Source: Nakamurella leprariae (GTDB lineage Bacteria; Actinomycetota; Actinomycetes; Mycobacteriales; Nakamurellaceae). Taken from it: a stretch of 64,000 bases of DNA. Made by a program: the position numbers and the translations under genes. This document shows positions 46,312-55,005 of this stretch, one piece after another; positions within the stretch are counted from its first letter, which is position 1; each line of letters starts with the position of its first letter. The stretch is from assembly GCF_016918035.1 (NCBI RefSeq), contig NZ_JAERWK010000010.1, forward strand, positions 248,001 through 312,000, given 5' to 3'. Below the pieces are notes generated by a model. It worked only from the letters and a program-made list of their open reading frames with translations. It was not told the origin of the DNA and ran no database searches.

Positions 46312-47001
46312 ATGAAGCGCACGACCACGATGTTGGCCGGCCTGCTCACCGCGGGCACCTTGGTGCTGGCGGGGTGTGGCTCCGACGACCCGGCGCCCGC
46401 CTCGTCGAACTCGGCCCCGTCGAGCTCGAGCTCCTCCTCGGAGGCGTCCAGCAGCGCCCCGTCGACGAGCTCGAGCGGCTCCGCGTCGTCGTCCTCGAGC
46501 AGCGCGGCCCAGACCGCGGGCGGGGACACCACCGAGCTGGACGCCCAGTCGGCGGCCTGGTTCGAGACGGCCTGCGACGGCCTGGCCCCGATCGCCGAGA
46601 TCCCCGACCAGGTCACCACCATCACCAGCGGCGCGTCCGACACGCCGGAGGCACGGCAGCAGGCTCTGGCTCAGCTCGGTCAGATCCTGACCCAGACCGG
46701 CGACGGCCTGGTGAACACGGGTGACACGCTGGCCGACACCCCGCCGCCCACCTTCGAGAACGGCGAAGCGCTCGCCCAGAGCGGCGTCGACGCCATGCGC
46801 ACGATCGGAACCGAGTTCCAGAGGTTCGGTGCTGAGATTCCGCAGATCGACGTCAACGACCCGGCGGCTGCCCAGCAGAAGTTCACCGAGTTCGGACAGA
46901 CCATGGAGCAGGCTGGTTCCACCATCACCGACTTCGATGTTCCGGCGACGCTGCGGTCGGCGATCGGTGAGCTGCCCGCCTGTGAGCCCATCTTCGGCTG
47001 A
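46312..47001 (+). CDS. Ser-rich lipoprotein, first of a tandem pair
   Basis: 229 residues: signal MKRTTTMLAGLLTAGTLVLA with lipobox LAGC (Cys22), then about 45 residues almost only Ser, Ala, Pro and Thr, then a helical domain from DAQSAAWFETACDGLAPIAE to ELPACEPIFG. Two Cys in the domain (near 91 and at the C-terminus) could form a disulfide. It is a paralogue of the next gene: both share a D-A-Q-(S/T)-x-A-W-F opening and a LPACE-x-x-(F/L)G ending. Function unknown. Confidence 0.85.
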   Translation: MKRTTTMLAGLLTAGTLVLAGCGSDDPAPASSNSAPSSSSSSSEASSSAPSTSSSGSASSSSSSAAQTAGGDTTELDAQSAAWFETACDGLAPIAEIPDQVTTITSGASDTPEARQQALAQLGQILTQTGDGLVNTGDTLADTPPPTFENGEALAQSGVDAMRTIGTEFQRFGAEIPQIDVNDPAAAQQKFTEFGQTMEQAGSTITDFDVPATLRSAIGELPACEPIFG

Positions 47002-47147
47002 CGCCTCCATCACCCGGTCGGGCGCGGGTCCACACCGCGCCCGACCGGGCGATGCCCCGCGGGTCGACCGCGACGACCGGTCGACCGTCGCCCACACTGG
47101 GGCGGCACCTGCACGGCCGGATCAGCACCCCGAACGGAGAACAGACG

Positions 47148-47183
47148 ATGCGATCGACCATGCGATCGACCGGGCGATCGACC
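47148..47183 (+). repeat. 12-bp tandem repeat at the start of the second lipoprotein gene
   Basis: ATGCGATCGACC is present twice exactly and once as GGGCGATCGACC, producing repeated start codons and Arg-Ser-Thr triplets. Confidence 0.85.
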
Positions 47184-47924
47184 ACGTGGGGGACCGCCCG
47201 CGTCAGGACCGTGGCGGCGGTGCTGGCCGCGGGCCTGGTGCTGGCCGGCTGCGGATCGACCACCGGCGGGACGGCCCAGGTCGACCCGAACGGGGTGAGC
47301 ACCAGTTCCTCCTCGAGTGAGGAGTCGAGCCGGACGAGCACGTCGTCCAGCCGGTCCAGCAGCTCGCAGTCCTCCACCTCGTCCCGGTCGAGTGAGTCGT
47401 CGTCGGAGGACAGCTCCAGCGACGACAGCACCTCGAGCGAGGACGGCACGGAGGACTCCACCAGCGACGACCCGAGCGGGGTCCTGGACGCCCAGACCGA
47501 GGCCTGGTTCACCACCTTCTGCCAGGCCACGCTGGACGCCGGCCAGTACGCCAGCCCCAGCACCGCTGGGCAGTCGCTGGAGGAGGCGCAGCTGACCATC
47601 GCCCAGGCCTACGCCGACATCGCGGGCAGCGCCGCTGACTCGGTGGTGATCCTGGAGCAGACCGAGGCGCCGACCTTCTCCGGCGCGGACACGTTGAAGC
47701 AGTCGTCCGTCGGCCGGTTCCAGACGCTGGCCGACGTCTACGGGCGGGGCTCGCAGACCATCGCGGCCCTGACCGTCACGTCCGAGCAGGACCTGCGCGA
47801 CGCGGTCGACGCCGTCGAGGGCGAGGCGACCGCTGCCCTCGATGCCGGTGCCCGGGTGCAGGTGCCGGACGACATCCTGGCCGCGGCCAAGGCCCTGCCC
47901 GCCTGCGAGAACGTGCTCGGCTGA
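47148..47924 (+). CDS. Ser-rich lipoprotein, second of a tandem pair
   Basis: 258 residues. The N-terminus MRSTMRSTGRSTTW is encoded by repeats, followed by a hydrophobic helix and lipobox LAGC near residue 35. The linker has about 65 residues of Ser/Asp/Glu/Thr. The domain DAQTEAWFTTFCQATLDAGQ ... LPACENVLG matches the preceding gene. Start ATG 47148 has GAACGGAGAA upstream; Met5 is an alternative. The acidic linker differs from the neutral Ser-Ala linker of its neighbour. Surface role unknown. Confidence 0.85.
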   Translation: MRSTMRSTGRSTTWGTARVRTVAAVLAAGLVLAGCGSTTGGTAQVDPNGVSTSSSSSEESSRTSTSSSRSSSSQSSTSSRSSESSSEDSSSDDSTSSEDGTEDSTSDDPSGVLDAQTEAWFTTFCQATLDAGQYASPSTAGQSLEEAQLTIAQAYADIAGSAADSVVILEQTEAPTFSGADTLKQSSVGRFQTLADVYGRGSQTIAALTVTSEQDLRDAVDAVEGEATAALDAGARVQVPDDILAAAKALPACENVLG

Positions 47925-47938
47925 TCCCCCCGCGCGGT

Positions 47939-47976
47939 CCGGTCCGCACGGATCAGCACAGATCCGCACGGACCGG
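47939..47976 (+). terminator. Terminator after the lipoprotein pair
   Basis: CCGGTCCGCACGGATC and GATCCGCACGGACCGG form a long stem with a two-base central mismatch around an AGCACA loop, 15 bases after the stop. Confidence 0.7.
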
Positions 47977-48115
47977 GGCGGCCGGCGACGTCGACGCAGC
48001 GACCGGGCGCCGTCGGACCCCTGTGGCATCCTGACGCGACGAGTGACCGGTCGCCGAGCACAGCGTGACCGTCGTCACCGACGTTCGACGCCGCCGGATC
48101 CCGGCCGCCTGGGCG

Positions 48116-48121
48116 TACCGT
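48116..48121 (+). promoter_or_regulatory. Candidate -10 box of topA
   Basis: TACCGT, about 68 bases before the topA start; the mRNA would have a 60-base leader containing GAGGAGATCC as ribosome site. Confidence 0.35.
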
Positions 48122-48188
48122 CTGGCGACGGCCGGCGTCCGGAACACCCCGGCGACGCCGAGTCCCGTGAACGAGGAGATCCAGAGCA

Positions 48189-51026
48189 ATGGCCAGCAGC
48201 AAGAGCGCCCGCCCCGAAGGGGGTGTCCGGCTGGTCGTGGTGGAGTCGCCCAGCAAGGTCAAGTCCATCGCGAACTACCTCGGCGACGGCTACATCGTGG
48301 AGTCCTCGTACGGGCACATCCGGGACCTGCCGCGCGGCGCCGCCGACGTGCCGGCCAAGTACAAGGGCGAGTCCTGGGCGCGACTGGGCGTCAACACCGA
48401 CCACGACTTCGAGCCGCTCTACATCGTCTCCCCGGAGAAGAAGAGCCAGGTCGCCAAGCTCAAGTCGCTGCTGTCCGAGGTCGACGAGCTCTACCTCGCC
48501 ACCGATGAGGACCGCGAGGGCGAAGCCATCGCCTGGCACCTGCTGGACACCCTCAAGCCGAAGATCCCGGTCAAGCGGATGGTCTTCAACGAGATCACCC
48601 CGGCCGCCATCCGGGCCGCCGCCGCGTCGCCCCGCGAGCTGGACAACGACCTGGTCGACGCGCAGGAGACCCGGCGCATCCTGGACCGGCTGTACGGCTA
48701 CGAGGTCAGCCCGGTGCTCTGGAAGAAGGTGATGCCGAAACTGTCCGCCGGCCGCGTGCAGTCGGTGGCCACCCGGATCATCGTGGAGCGCGAGCGGCAG
48801 CGGATGGCCTTCCGCGCCGGCGCCTACTGGGGCCTGGACGCGCTGTTCGCGCCGACCGGTCAGGCGCAGGAGCCGGCCTTCACCGCCGCACTGAACACCG
48901 TCGACGGCCACCGCATCGCCGTGGGCCGCGACTTCGAGGAGACCACCGGGCAGCTGCGGCGCAGCGCGGTCGATGCCGGGGTGGTGCTGCTGACCGAGCA
49001 GTCCGCGGGCGCCCTGGCCGCGGGGCTGGCCGACCGGCCGGGCACGGTCAGCTCGGTCGAGGAGCGGCCGTACACCCGCCGGCCCTACGCGCCGTTCATG
49101 ACCTCGACCCTGCAGCAGGAGGCCGGTCGCAAGCTGGGCTTCAACTCCGAGCGGACGATGCGCACCGCCCAGCGGCTGTACGAGGGCGGCTACATCACCT
49201 ACATGCGGACCGACTCGACCACGTTGAGCCAGACCGCGCTGGACGCGGCCCGCGCCCAGGCCCGCGAGCTGTACGGGCCGGAGTACGTGCCCGAGGCGCC
49301 GCGGCAGTACACCCGCAAGGTCAAGAACGCCCAGGAGGCGCACGAGGCGATCCGCCCGGCGGGCGAGACGTTCCGGACCCCGGGCCAGCTCGGCCGCGAG
49401 CTCTCCGGGGACGAGTTCCGGCTCTACGAGATCATCTGGCAGCGGACCATCGCCAGCCAGATGGTGGACGCCCGCGGCCAGACCCTGTCGGTCCGGATCA
49501 CCGCGACCACCAGCGGCGCCCAGCCGCAGGAGCTGGTGTTCTCCGCGTCCGGCCGCACGATCACCTTCCCGGGCTTCCTGCGCGCGTACGTCGAGACCGT
49601 CGACGCCGAGGCCGGTGGCGAGGCCGACGACGCCGAGCGGCGGCTGCCCAACCTGACCGTCGGACAGGCCCTGGACATCCGGGAGCTGACCCCGGGCTCG
49701 CACTCCACCAGCCCGCCGCCGCGGTACACCGAGCCGTCGCTGGTCAAGGCGATGGAGGAGATGGGCATCGGCCGCCCGTCGACGTACACCTCGATCATCC
49801 GGACCATCACCGAGCGCGGGTACGTCTGGCGCAAGGGCCAGGCGCTGGTGCCATCGTGGATCGCGTTCGCGGTGGTCGGCCTGCTGGAGCGGCACTTCCC
49901 GCAGCTGGTCGACTACGACTTCACCGCCGCGATGGAGGACGAGCTGGACGCCATCGCCGGCGGCCGGCTGGGCCGCACGGCGTGGCTGTCCTCCTTCTAC
50001 TTCGGCGACGCCAACGGCGCGGCCGGGTCGGTCGGCAACAGCGGCGGTCTGAAGAAGCTGGTCGGCGACCGGCTGGAGTCGATCGACGCGCGCGAGGTGA
50101 ACTCGCTGCCGCTGCTGACCGACGAGCAGGGTCGCCAGGTGCTGGTCCGGGTGGGCCGGTACGGCCCGTACCTGGAGCGCGTGCTCGGCCCGGACCCGGA
50201 GGCGCCGGACGGCCCGCCGCTGACCGAGCGGGCCAACCTGCCCGAGGACCTGGCGCCCGACGAGGTCACCGCCGACACCGTCGACTCGCTCTTCGCCCAG
50301 GCCGAGGTGGGGGACCGTGAGGTCGGCGTGCATCCCGACTCGGGCTACCCGATCGTGGCCAAGGACGGGCGGTACGGCCCGTACGTCACCGAGGTGCTGC
50401 CCGACGACGTCCCGACCAAGGGCAAGAACGCGGTGAAGCCGCGGACCGCGTCGTTGTTCAAGTCGATGAGCGTGGAGACCGTCGACCTGGACACCGCGCT
50501 GAAGCTGCTGTCGCTGCCGCGGGTGGTGGGGATCGACCCGGCCAGCGGCGAGGAGATCACCGCGCAGAACGGTCGCTACGGTCCGTACCTGAAGAGGGGC
50601 ACCGACTCCCGGTCGCTGGTAGGTGAGGACCAGCTCTTCACGGTGACGCTGGACGAGGCTCTGGCGCTGTACGCCCAGCCCAAGACCCGCGGCCGGTCGG
50701 CGTCCGCAGCCCCGCCGCTGCGCGAACTCGGCGTCGACCCGGCCACCGAGAAGCCGATGGTGATCAAGGACGGCCGGTTCGGTCCGTACGTCACCGACGG
50801 CGAGACCAACGCGTCGCTGCGCAAGGGTGACGAGGTCGAGTCGCTGACGATCGAACGCGGCGCCGAACTGCTCGCCGAGCGGCGGGCCCGCGGCCCGGCA
50901 CCCAAGCGGGCCACCCGGGCGAAGGCACCGGCCAAGAGCGGTACCAAGACCGCGACCAAGACGGCGACCAAGGCGAGGGCGACGACCGCGACGCGCAAGC
51001 GCAGCACCACCACGACGACCGACTGA
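48189..51026 (+). CDS. topA: DNA topoisomerase I
   Basis: 945 residues, type IA enzyme relaxing negative supercoils. VVVESPSKVKSIANYLG near 16-32 begins the TOPRIM domain, with DEDREGEAIAWH near 106-117 for metal binding. Catalytic Tyr338 lies in YITYMRTDST. No zinc-finger cysteines follow; instead there are four repeats of the actinobacterial type (GRYGPYLER, DGRYGPYVTE, NGRYGPYLKR, DGRFGPYVTD) and a basic Lys/Thr/Ala tail, known in Mycobacterium and Streptomyces TopA for DNA binding. First gene of the conserved topA - MFS/kinase - delta' block. Confidence 0.97.
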   Translation: MASSKSARPEGGVRLVVVESPSKVKSIANYLGDGYIVESSYGHIRDLPRGAADVPAKYKGESWARLGVNTDHDFEPLYIVSPEKKSQVAKLKSLLSEVDELYLATDEDREGEAIAWHLLDTLKPKIPVKRMVFNEITPAAIRAAAASPRELDNDLVDAQETRRILDRLYGYEVSPVLWKKVMPKLSAGRVQSVATRIIVERERQRMAFRAGAYWGLDALFAPTGQAQEPAFTAALNTVDGHRIAVGRDFEETTGQLRRSAVDAGVVLLTEQSAGALAAGLADRPGTVSSVEERPYTRRPYAPFMTSTLQQEAGRKLGFNSERTMRTAQRLYEGGYITYMRTDSTTLSQTALDAARAQARELYGPEYVPEAPRQYTRKVKNAQEAHEAIRPAGETFRTPGQLGRELSGDEFRLYEIIWQRTIASQMVDARGQTLSVRITATTSGAQPQELVFSASGRTITFPGFLRAYVETVDAEAGGEADDAERRLPNLTVGQALDIRELTPGSHSTSPPPRYTEPSLVKAMEEMGIGRPSTYTSIIRTITERGYVWRKGQALVPSWIAFAVVGLLERHFPQLVDYDFTAAMEDELDAIAGGRLGRTAWLSSFYFGDANGAAGSVGNSGGLKKLVGDRLESIDAREVNSLPLLTDEQGRQVLVRVGRYGPYLERVLGPDPEAPDGPPLTERANLPEDLAPDEVTADTVDSLFAQAEVGDREVGVHPDSGYPIVAKDGRYGPYVTEVLPDDVPTKGKNAVKPRTASLFKSMSVETVDLDTALKLLSLPRVVGIDPASGEEITAQNGRYGPYLKRGTDSRSLVGEDQLFTVTLDEALALYAQPKTRGRSASAAPPLRELGVDPATEKPMVIKDGRFGPYVTDGETNASLRKGDEVESLTIERGAELLAERRARGPAPKRATRAKAPAKSGTKTATKTATKARATTATRKRSTTTTTD

Positions 51027-51037
51027 TCGCACCTGGT

Positions 51038-51062
51038 CCGCTCAGGGATCACCCCTGAGCGG
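51038..51062 (+). terminator. Terminator after topA
   Basis: CCGCTCAGGG-ATCAC-CCCTGAGCGG, a perfect 10-bp stem 12 bases after the stop. Confidence 0.7.
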
Positions 51063-51128
51063 TCCGGGGACTCCCTGAAATCCCCCGTTGCCTCCATGGG
51101 GAGCACCGGGGAACGGAGCACGGCGCTC

Positions 51129-51134
51129 TACGAT
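51129..51134 (+). promoter_or_regulatory. -10 box for leaderless transcription of the Pro-rich gene
   Basis: TACGAT ends six bases before the ATG at 51141. Confidence 0.5.
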
Positions 51135-51140
51135 CTGCGC

Positions 51141-51866
51141 ATGACAACGGCCGGGACCGCACCGTCGCGGCCGGTCCGGCGTGCCCCGCGCAGCAACGTC
51201 ATCACCGACGGCGCTGCGGCGGCGTATGGGCCGGACGGCACCGCGGACGCGGTTGCCGACGTGCTGACCTGGGAGATCTTCGACGATCCCACGGCCGACC
51301 CGGCTCCGCAGCGTCGAGGTCGATCCGGGTCGGGCGCCGCGGTGTTGCCGGCTCCGGAACTGGTCCGGCCGCTGCCGCCGCCGTCCCCGCCGTCGCCGCA
51401 GGTCGGCCGCAGCGCCGGTCCGGCCTCCCGGCCCCCGGCGCCGACGGTCGCCGCGCGCCGACCTCCGTCCAGCGCATCCGGGCCGATCCCGCGGACCGGC
51501 GCGGCCGGCCGGCCGGCGGTACCGGTCAGCGTCCGGCCGGCACCGCCGCCTGCCGCCCACTGGACGCCGCCGACGCTGCCCCCGCCGCCGACCGGTAGGG
51601 CCCCGAACCGGCCGGCGCCGTCCGTCCCGACACAGCACCGCCCGCCGCCCAACCGCCCCGCGTACCGACCCGCCACCCCGAGCGCCCCGTGGGTCGCGCC
51701 CGCCGACCAGCGAGCCGGCTCGTCGGCGCGCGGCACCCGGCCGCGGAAGACCGGGGCGCAGCGGGCGGGTGGCTGGATCGTGCTCGCCGTCTTCCTCGTC
51801 ATCGGATTCGCCAGCGGACTCCTCCAGCAGGTGATCAACCTCCTCGTCGATCTGCTGGGTGGGTGA
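51141..51866 (+). CDS. Pro-rich protein with C-terminal membrane anchor
   Basis: 241 residues. The first 200 are low-complexity, dominated by Pro, Ala, Arg and Ser, with a short acidic helix DAVADVLTWEIFDDP near 36-50. A basic stretch (RGTRPRKTGAQR) precedes the single hydrophobic helix GGWIVLAVFLVIGFASGLLQ and an amphipathic VINLLVDLL end. With no signal peptide and the helix at the very end, it fits a tail-anchored protein facing the cytoplasm. No family recognised. Its position between topA and the kinase fusion may reflect cotranscription with the latter. Confidence 0.65.
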   Translation: MTTAGTAPSRPVRRAPRSNVITDGAAAAYGPDGTADAVADVLTWEIFDDPTADPAPQRRGRSGSGAAVLPAPELVRPLPPPSPPSPQVGRSAGPASRPPAPTVAARRPPSSASGPIPRTGAAGRPAVPVSVRPAPPPAAHWTPPTLPPPPTGRAPNRPAPSVPTQHRPPPNRPAYRPATPSAPWVAPADQRAGSSARGTRPRKTGAQRAGGWIVLAVFLVIGFASGLLQQVINLLVDLLGG

Positions 51867-51939
51867 GCATGACCGATCGCTCGCGGTGCACCGCGACCAC
51901 ACCGCCGGGGTCCCCGGCCCACCGACCGGAGGGACCCCG

Positions 51940-54075
51940 GTGACCCGGGCGAACCGACCCAGCCAGCCGAACGGCGTGGTGGTGCTGCTGCGCATCACCG
52001 TCTTCCGGCGGCTGTGGGCGGCGTTCGCGCTGTCCAGCCTGGGTGACTGGCTGGGTCTGCTGGCCACGTCGGCGCTGGCCTTCTTCCTGACCCAGGACGC
52101 CTCCGGGCTCGCGCAGGGCGCCGCCGTCTCCGGCGTGCTGTTGACCCGACTGCTGCCCGACCTGCTGCTGGCCCCGGTGGCCGGCGCGCTGGTCGACCGG
52201 TTCGACCGCCGCAAGGTGGCCATCCTGGGCGACACCGCGGCCGGGTTGCTGTACCTGTCGATCGCCTTCGCCGGCGACCTGACCTGGCTGTACATCGCGC
52301 AGTTCCTGGTCGAGGCGATCGGCCTGTTCGCCACCCCGGCCAAGCAGGCGCTGTGGGTCAACATCACCCCGCGCGAGCGGCTGCCGGTGGCCAACCAGCT
52401 CAACTACGTCTCGGTCTACGGGATGGTGCCGGTCGCCGCCGGTCTGTTCGCCGTGCTGTCGACGGTCGCCCAGTTCTTCGGGGCCACCGAGGTGGCCACC
52501 GGCTCGGACGAGGACGCGGTCGGCGCGTCCTCCCTGCTCGGCGGGACCACCAGCTCGCTGGCCATCACCATCGCGTTGTGCGTGGACGCGCTGACCTACT
52601 TCATCGCGGCCACCACCGTCTTCGCCTCGCGGCGGATGATCCCGCCGTTCGTCGGTGAACGCAGCACGTCGACCAACATCTTCAGCCTCATCGCCGAGGG
52701 CATCTCGTTCGTCCGCAAGAACCGCCTGATGCGGTCCATCTACATCGGGATCCTCGGCGCGTTCGCCGGCGGCGGACTGGTCGCGGGCGTGGCCCTGCCC
52801 TACGTCACCGGACTCGGTGCCGGCGACGCGGGGTTCGCCATCCTGTTCGGCTCGGTGTTCACCGGGCTGGCGCTCGGCATGCTCATCGGCCCCAAGGTGC
52901 TGCCCACCGTGCCGCGTCGGATGATCTTCCCGCCGGCCATCGGGGCGGCCGGGCTGGCGCTGATCGGGATGAGCCTGCTGCAGGACCTCATCGGTGCCGT
53001 GGTGGCCGCCGCGGTCATGGGCCTCTTCGCCGGCATCGCCTGGATCACCGGGTTCACCATGATCGGCCAAGAGGTCTCCGACCAGCTGCGCGGCCGGGTG
53101 TTCGCGTTCGTCATGTCCTCGGTCCGGGTGGTGCTGCTGGGCACCATCGCACTCGGACCGGTGCTGGCCGGGCTGATCGGCTCGCACGTGCTGGTCATCG
53201 GCGGGTTCGAGTGGCCGTTCAGCGGAGCCGCGGTGGTGCTGGCCATCGGCGGTCTGGCCGCGATCGCGGTGAGCACCATCGCCGGGCACCAGATCGGCGG
53301 GCTGGCCTCGGCGCTGTTCCGGCGGCTGCTGGGCCGGCGCAGCACCTGGTACGAGCCGGACGACCACAGCGGCGTGCTCATCGCGGTCGAGGGGGTGCAC
53401 GCCGACCAGGTCGCGACCCTGGCCCTGGCCGTGAACGACGAGCTGCACCGGCAGGGCTGGCGGACCGAGTCCGAGCGGTTCGACGCGCACCTGCGCCAGC
53501 CGGTCGGGCAGGACACCCCGGCCGGTGCGCTGCGCGCCATCGCCGACCTGGCCGAGTTCACCTCGGAGCGGCTCCGGCCGTCGCTGCAGGCCGGTGCGGT
53601 GGTGGTCTGCGAGGGCTACGTCGACGCGGTCGTGGTGCGGTTCATGTCGCTGGACGGGCAGCCCGAGGAACGGATGTGGCGGGCGGCGCAGTGGGCCGTC
53701 GGCGGCCTGCGTCCCGACCTCATCGTGCTCATCGATCCGCGGGCGTCGATGGTCACCGCGGTGCCGTCGGAGTCGGCCGTCGACGACGACGCGGTGACCA
53801 CGATCGAGTCGGCCGGTCCACCCGCGCCGGTGCCGGCCGCGGATCCCGTCCGGCTGGACGCCCTCGTCGACGAGCACGACGACGATCCCGACCACCACGT
53901 CGACCCGGCCCAGGCCTACCTGGACCGCGCGTCCTACACCCCCGAGCGCTACCTGGTGGTGGCGCCGGTCGGGGAACCGTCGGCGGACCTGCTGTCCGCT
54001 GAGCTGCGGGAGCGGATCGGCTCGGTGCTGCGGCAGCGCTCGCCGGTGCTGGCCGAGTCGCAGCGCACCGGCTGA
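51940..54075 (+). CDS. MFS-type membrane protein fused to a degenerate thymidylate kinase-like domain
   Basis: 711 residues. About 430 N-terminal residues form 12 membrane helices of the major facilitator type (LSSLGDWLGLLATSALAFFL; GALVDRFDRRKVAI motif A). From about 475 a Tmk-like domain begins with GVLIAVEGVHADQVATLAL. In true kinases EG is followed by a GxGKS/T phosphate loop; here it reads VHADQVAT, without the lysine. CEGYVDAVVVRF replaces the DRF(V/I) motif. Streptomyces has a comparable membrane-kinase fusion between topA and the delta' gene (from memory). The GTG at 51940 has CCGGAGGGAC just upstream. A kinase reaction is unlikely; transport or nucleotide sensing is possible. Confidence 0.88.
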   Translation: MTRANRPSQPNGVVVLLRITVFRRLWAAFALSSLGDWLGLLATSALAFFLTQDASGLAQGAAVSGVLLTRLLPDLLLAPVAGALVDRFDRRKVAILGDTAAGLLYLSIAFAGDLTWLYIAQFLVEAIGLFATPAKQALWVNITPRERLPVANQLNYVSVYGMVPVAAGLFAVLSTVAQFFGATEVATGSDEDAVGASSLLGGTTSSLAITIALCVDALTYFIAATTVFASRRMIPPFVGERSTSTNIFSLIAEGISFVRKNRLMRSIYIGILGAFAGGGLVAGVALPYVTGLGAGDAGFAILFGSVFTGLALGMLIGPKVLPTVPRRMIFPPAIGAAGLALIGMSLLQDLIGAVVAAAVMGLFAGIAWITGFTMIGQEVSDQLRGRVFAFVMSSVRVVLLGTIALGPVLAGLIGSHVLVIGGFEWPFSGAAVVLAIGGLAAIAVSTIAGHQIGGLASALFRRLLGRRSTWYEPDDHSGVLIAVEGVHADQVATLALAVNDELHRQGWRTESERFDAHLRQPVGQDTPAGALRAIADLAEFTSERLRPSLQAGAVVVCEGYVDAVVVRFMSLDGQPEERMWRAAQWAVGGLRPDLIVLIDPRASMVTAVPSESAVDDDAVTTIESAGPPAPVPAADPVRLDALVDEHDDDPDHHVDPAQAYLDRASYTPERYLVVAPVGEPSADLLSAELRERIGSVLRQRSPVLAESQRTG

Positions 54076-54113
54076 CCCGACCGGCGCGACCACGCGCTGT
54101 CAGGGTCGGCGGC

Positions 54114-54119
54114 TAGCGT
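54114..54119 (+). promoter_or_regulatory. Candidate -10 box for the methyltransferase-holB pair
   Basis: TAGCGT, 38 bases before the GTG at 54157; the short leader contains GGGACGGAGG. Confidence 0.35.
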
Positions 54120-54156
54120 CCACCGCAGACACGGCGGACGGCCGTCCGGGACGGAG

Positions 54157-55005
54157 GTGCTGGTGACCGGGTCGGTCGGCACCGAGCTGGCGCGGTGCTG
54201 CGTCTGCGGCACGACCGGTCGGACCCTGGCCCGACGCCCGCCCTGGGCGATCGTGCAGTGCCCGGTGTGCGGACTGCGGTTCACCTCGCCCCGGCCGGAC
54301 GCCGCCGCCCGCCGACAGCTGTACGACGACCCCAGGTACCACGGGTCCGGCGGGACACTGCGGCGGCGGGGAGCCCCGCCTTCCTGGCTCACCCGGATCT
54401 GGACGGACGGGCGGCTGGCCGAACTGCGCTCAGCGGCGCCGGCGCCGGCTGCGGTGCTGGAGATCGGCGCCGGGTCCGGCGAGTTCGCCATCGCCGCGGC
54501 GGCACTCGGCCACCGGCTCACCGCGGTGGAGCCGTCGCAGCCGGTGGCGGCGCGGCTGCGGGCGGCCGGCATCGCGGTGGTGGCGGACCTGGCCGACGCC
54601 CCGCCGGGCCCGGTCGACGTGGTGTGCTGCTGGGACACCCTCGAGCACCTGTCCGACCCGGTGACGGTCCTGCGCGACGTCCGTGCCCGGCTCGGTCCCG
54701 GCGGCGTGCTGCTGCTGACCGTGCCGGCCGCCGACTCGGTGCCGGCCCGGCTGCTCGGCGGGCGCTGGTGGGGTCTCAAGCCCGAGCAGCACCTGTGGCA
54801 CTTCACGGAGACCACGGTGCGGCTGGTCGCCGCGCGGGCAGGCCTGGTCGTCACCCGCGTGCACCGTGGCCCGGCACGCCGGGCGGTGCTGGTCCGGCCG
54901 GACGCGCTGGTCGCCGTCGTCCGCCCGCTCCCGGACCCGGACCCGGACCCGGCAGGATCAGGGGGACCGCACGGGCACACGACGACGATGGAGGGGACCG
55001 GATGA
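54157..55005 (+). CDS. Class I SAM-dependent methyltransferase with zinc ribbon
   Basis: About 282 residues. N-terminal CCVCG ... CPVCG (two CxxC pairs, residues 13-36) makes a zinc ribbon as in the O-methyltransferases of surface sugar pathways; the Rossmann core has VLEIGAGSGEFA near 99-110, CWDTLEHLSDP near 157-167, and GGVLLLTVPAADS. The combination resembles methyltransferases acting on activated sugars or polyketides, with an unknown substrate here. A GTG six bases later (54163) is an alternative start. The stop overlaps holB (ATGA). Confidence 0.85.
   Translation: MLVTGSVGTELARCCVCGTTGRTLARRPPWAIVQCPVCGLRFTSPRPDAAARRQLYDDPRYHGSGGTLRRRGAPPSWLTRIWTDGRLAELRSAAPAPAAVLEIGAGSGEFAIAAAALGHRLTAVEPSQPVAARLRAAGIAVVADLADAPPGPVDVVCCWDTLEHLSDPVTVLRDVRARLGPGGVLLLTVPAADSVPARLLGGRWWGLKPEQHLWHFTETTVRLVAARAGLVVTRVHRGPARRAVLVRPDALVAVVRPLPDPDPDPAGSGGPHGHTTTMEGTG

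Noticed and set aside
48075-51032. A 985-codon minus-strand frame over topA
   Set aside because: Complementary shadow of topA with no recognisable protein features.
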